Shown here: positions 13,297 through 14,698 of the stretch, piece after piece | How positions within the stretch are numbered: the first letter of the stretch is position 1 | How the letters are laid out: each line of letters begins with the position of its first letter | Source: Planctomycetaceae bacterium | GTDB taxonomy: Bacteria > Planctomycetota > Planctomycetia > Pirellulales > UBA1268 | DNA: 14,698 nucleotides | Direction of reading: 5' to 3' | Assembly (NCBI GenBank): GCA_947440895.1 | Contig: CANETO010000010.1 | Coordinates: 1 to 14,698, forward strand | Translations under genes and position numbers: made by a program | The notes under the pieces: generated by a model | The model's input: only the letters and a program-made list of their open reading frames with translations | Databases searched by the model: none | Told to the model about the DNA's origin: nothing

Positions 13297-14698
13297 ATGG
13301 TCGCCGTGCTGACTGCGTCGCCGACGCGGTTCAAAGTCCGCCCACACTGCGGCACGACAAGTTCCCGCCGTTACGAGCGACGCCGACCGGAGAAGACACC
13401 GCTCTACAAGGTCGTCGCAGAGCACCTCGAAGGCTGGCTCGAGACTCGGGCGGTCGCTGAGCATCCCGTTTCGGCGCACGTCGAACGGGAGCTGCGGTCA
13501 TACCTTACCTGTGGCATCCTCTGCTTCGGATTCGGCCGGGCACGCTGTACGTCGTGCGGGCAGGGTTTTGTCGTGGCGTTCTCGTGCAAGGGCCGCGGCG
13601 TCTGTCCCTCCTGCAATGGCCGTCGGATGGCACAGACAGCTGCGCATCTCGTCGACCGCGTCATTCCCCCGGTGCCCGTGCGGCAGTGGGTGATCTCCGT
13701 GCCGAAGCGATTGCGCTGCTTCCTCGCTGACCGCCCAAGCGCGGTCGCAGCCCTCACGAGGATCTTCATCGAAGAGATCGAGCGACTGCTTTGTACTGCG
13801 GCGGGCTCGACCCGTGACGGTCACAGGCCGAGCGTAGCTCGCCCGCGACTCGGCGCCGTCTCCTTTCTGCACCGCTTCGGATCGGCGATCAATCACCATG
13901 TGCACCTGCATGCGTGCGCGACCGACGGCGTCTTCGTGCCAACCGGTGACGGGCCGCCGGCGTTCCTGCCGGCTCGACTGATTACCCAGGCCGATCTGGC
14001 CACGCTCACCGAGAAGGTACGCCGGCGTGTCGTGCGTTGGTTCCGCATGCAGCGGCTCCTCGACGCCGATGTGGCCGCCGACATGCTCCGCTGGGAAAAC
14101 AGCGGGTTCTCGGTGGACGCCAGCGTCCGGATTACACTCATCGACCGCGACGTGCCGAGCTATTTTCAGAGTCTCGAGCACCTTCTGCGATACTGTGCCC
14201 GGCCGCCCTTCGCGCTGGAGCGGCTCTCCGTGATCCGCGGCGCAGACGGCCGCATCGCCCGCGTCCGCTACGTGCCACGGCACAAAGCCGCCAACTGGGT
14301 CGGGCGTGGCCGCGGCCGCACGTCCACGCGGCCGGGGGCCAATGGGGTCGTCGAACTCTCAACGTTTGAGTTTTTGGATCGGCTCGCCGATCTCGTGCCG
14401 CCGCCGCGGAAACATCGGCACCGGTATCACGGGGTGTTCGCCCCGAATCACCGGCTGCGAAAAGCCGTCACGGCACTCGCGATCGGGAATGTCAGCAAGC
14501 AACGCGAGGCCACGACCGGTGGGGATGGGAACGACGGTCGCGCCACAGGGGGCTGCTGTGACACGAAGCCGGATCAAAAGCCCCGCTCGCACGACACGTC
14601 ACGGATTGCCTGGGCGAAACTCCTGGCCCGGGTGGGGGAGGAGTTTCCGCTCGAGTGCCCAGCGTGCGGCGGCGACATCCGGCTGATCGCGTTCATCA
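13297..14698 (+). CDS. IS91-type (HUH) transposase, C-terminus cut by window edge
   Basis: The rolling-circle transposase of an IS91-like element, 467 residues to the edge with no stop. Residues about 65-110 carry a Cys-rich zinc-binding block with FSCKGRGVCPSCNGRRMA. The HUH metal-binding motif is HVHLH at residues 201-205 within LHRFGSAINHHVHLH. SLEHLLRYCARPPFALERL follows with Tyr299 as the likely nucleophile. KHRHRYHGVFAPNHRLR and the last CPACGGDIRLIAFI are typical of this planctomycete/proteobacterial subgroup. ATG 13297 is chosen because an in-frame TAG lies at 13252 and the usual RPEKTPLYKVV N-terminus follows. The two catalytic tyrosines of classical IS91 (Y-x-x-x-Y) are reduced to one here, with His295 at the other place. 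The element's ends were not identified; its right end lies outside the window. Confidence 0.9.
   Translation, partial: MVAVLTASPTRFKVRPHCGTTSSRRYERRRPEKTPLYKVVAEHLEGWLETRAVAEHPVSAHVERELRSYLTCGILCFGFGRARCTSCGQGFVVAFSCKGRGVCPSCNGRRMAQTAAHLVDRVIPPVPVRQWVISVPKRLRCFLADRPSAVAALTRIFIEEIERLLCTAAGSTRDGHRPSVARPRLGAVSFLHRFGSAINHHVHLHACATDGVFVPTGDGPPAFLPARLITQADLATLTEKVRRRVVRWFRMQRLLDADVAADMLRWENSGFSVDASVRITLIDRDVPSYFQSLEHLLRYCARPPFALERLSVIRGADGRIARVRYVPRHKAANWVGRGRGRTSTRPGANGVVELSTFEFLDRLADLVPPPRKHRHRYHGVFAPNHRLRKAVTALAIGNVSKQREATTGGDGNDGRATGGCCDTKPDQKPRSHDTSRIAWAKLLARVGEEFPLECPACGGDIRLIAFI

Noticed and set aside
13498..14283. 261-codon minus-strand open frame
   Set aside because: Shadow of the IS91-type transposase, whose HUH motif and zinc-binding cysteines are on the plus strand.
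1..14698. CRISPR array, integron attC sites, toxin-antitoxin or anti-phage genes
   Set aside because: No regularly spaced repeats, attC core sites or matching protein motifs were seen on either strand.

Overview
The window looks like a chromosomal accessory region from a high-GC bacterium, most likely a planctomycete of the Pirellulales type. That call is an inference. It rests on the protein families seen: a secreted NTF2-like protein with a second beta-rich domain, a lone GroES paralogue, a DUF3431 protein, a multidomain large serine recombinase and an IS91-type transposase. No rRNA, tRNA or species marker is present.

Layout. (1) 1-1068, minus strand: a FabH-like ketoacyl-ACP synthase with its C-terminus cut by the window edge. 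(2) 1322-3536, plus strand: a GroES-like co-chaperone behind a structured leader, then a two-gene unit of secreted proteins joined by an ATGA overlap. (3) 3570-4151: a scrap of IS91 transposase, then a small gene split between two frames. The shift point is a C CCA AAC heptamer followed directly by a long GC-rich hairpin. (4) 4318-4761: an exported 5-hydroxyisourate hydrolase (transthyretin family). (5) 4948-9374: a surface-glycan island holding the C-terminal remnant of a Wzt-like ABC-transporter ATPase, a GT90 glycosyltransferase, a fucosyltransferase-like protein, a UDP-galactopyranose-mutase-like FAD enzyme and a DUF3431 protein. Base composition changes from gene to gene, as in a glycan cluster assembled by transfer. 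(6) 9453-10033: a 5'-truncated NTF2-like sequence that reads in frame into a short Cache-domain protein. (7) 10034-10568: mostly non-coding, with a third repeat copy and a nested inverted repeat. (8) 10569-13118: an 849-residue large serine recombinase. (9) 13297 to the edge: an IS91-type HUH transposase cut by the window end.

The most unusual features are not the individual enzymes. First, a 114-bp repeat occurs at 4948-5061 and 9358-9471, about 89% identical without gaps, with a partial third copy at 10236-10287. Each full copy lies directly before a gene that has lost its 5' part (Wzt-like, NTF2-like), so it appears to mark recombination breakpoints. Second, the split gene at 3676-4151 has the architecture of a programmed -1 frameshift. 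Third, perfect inverted repeats lie before and inside the recombinase gene (10361-10412 and 12583-12628). All family assignments were made by reading motifs by eye; no searches were run.
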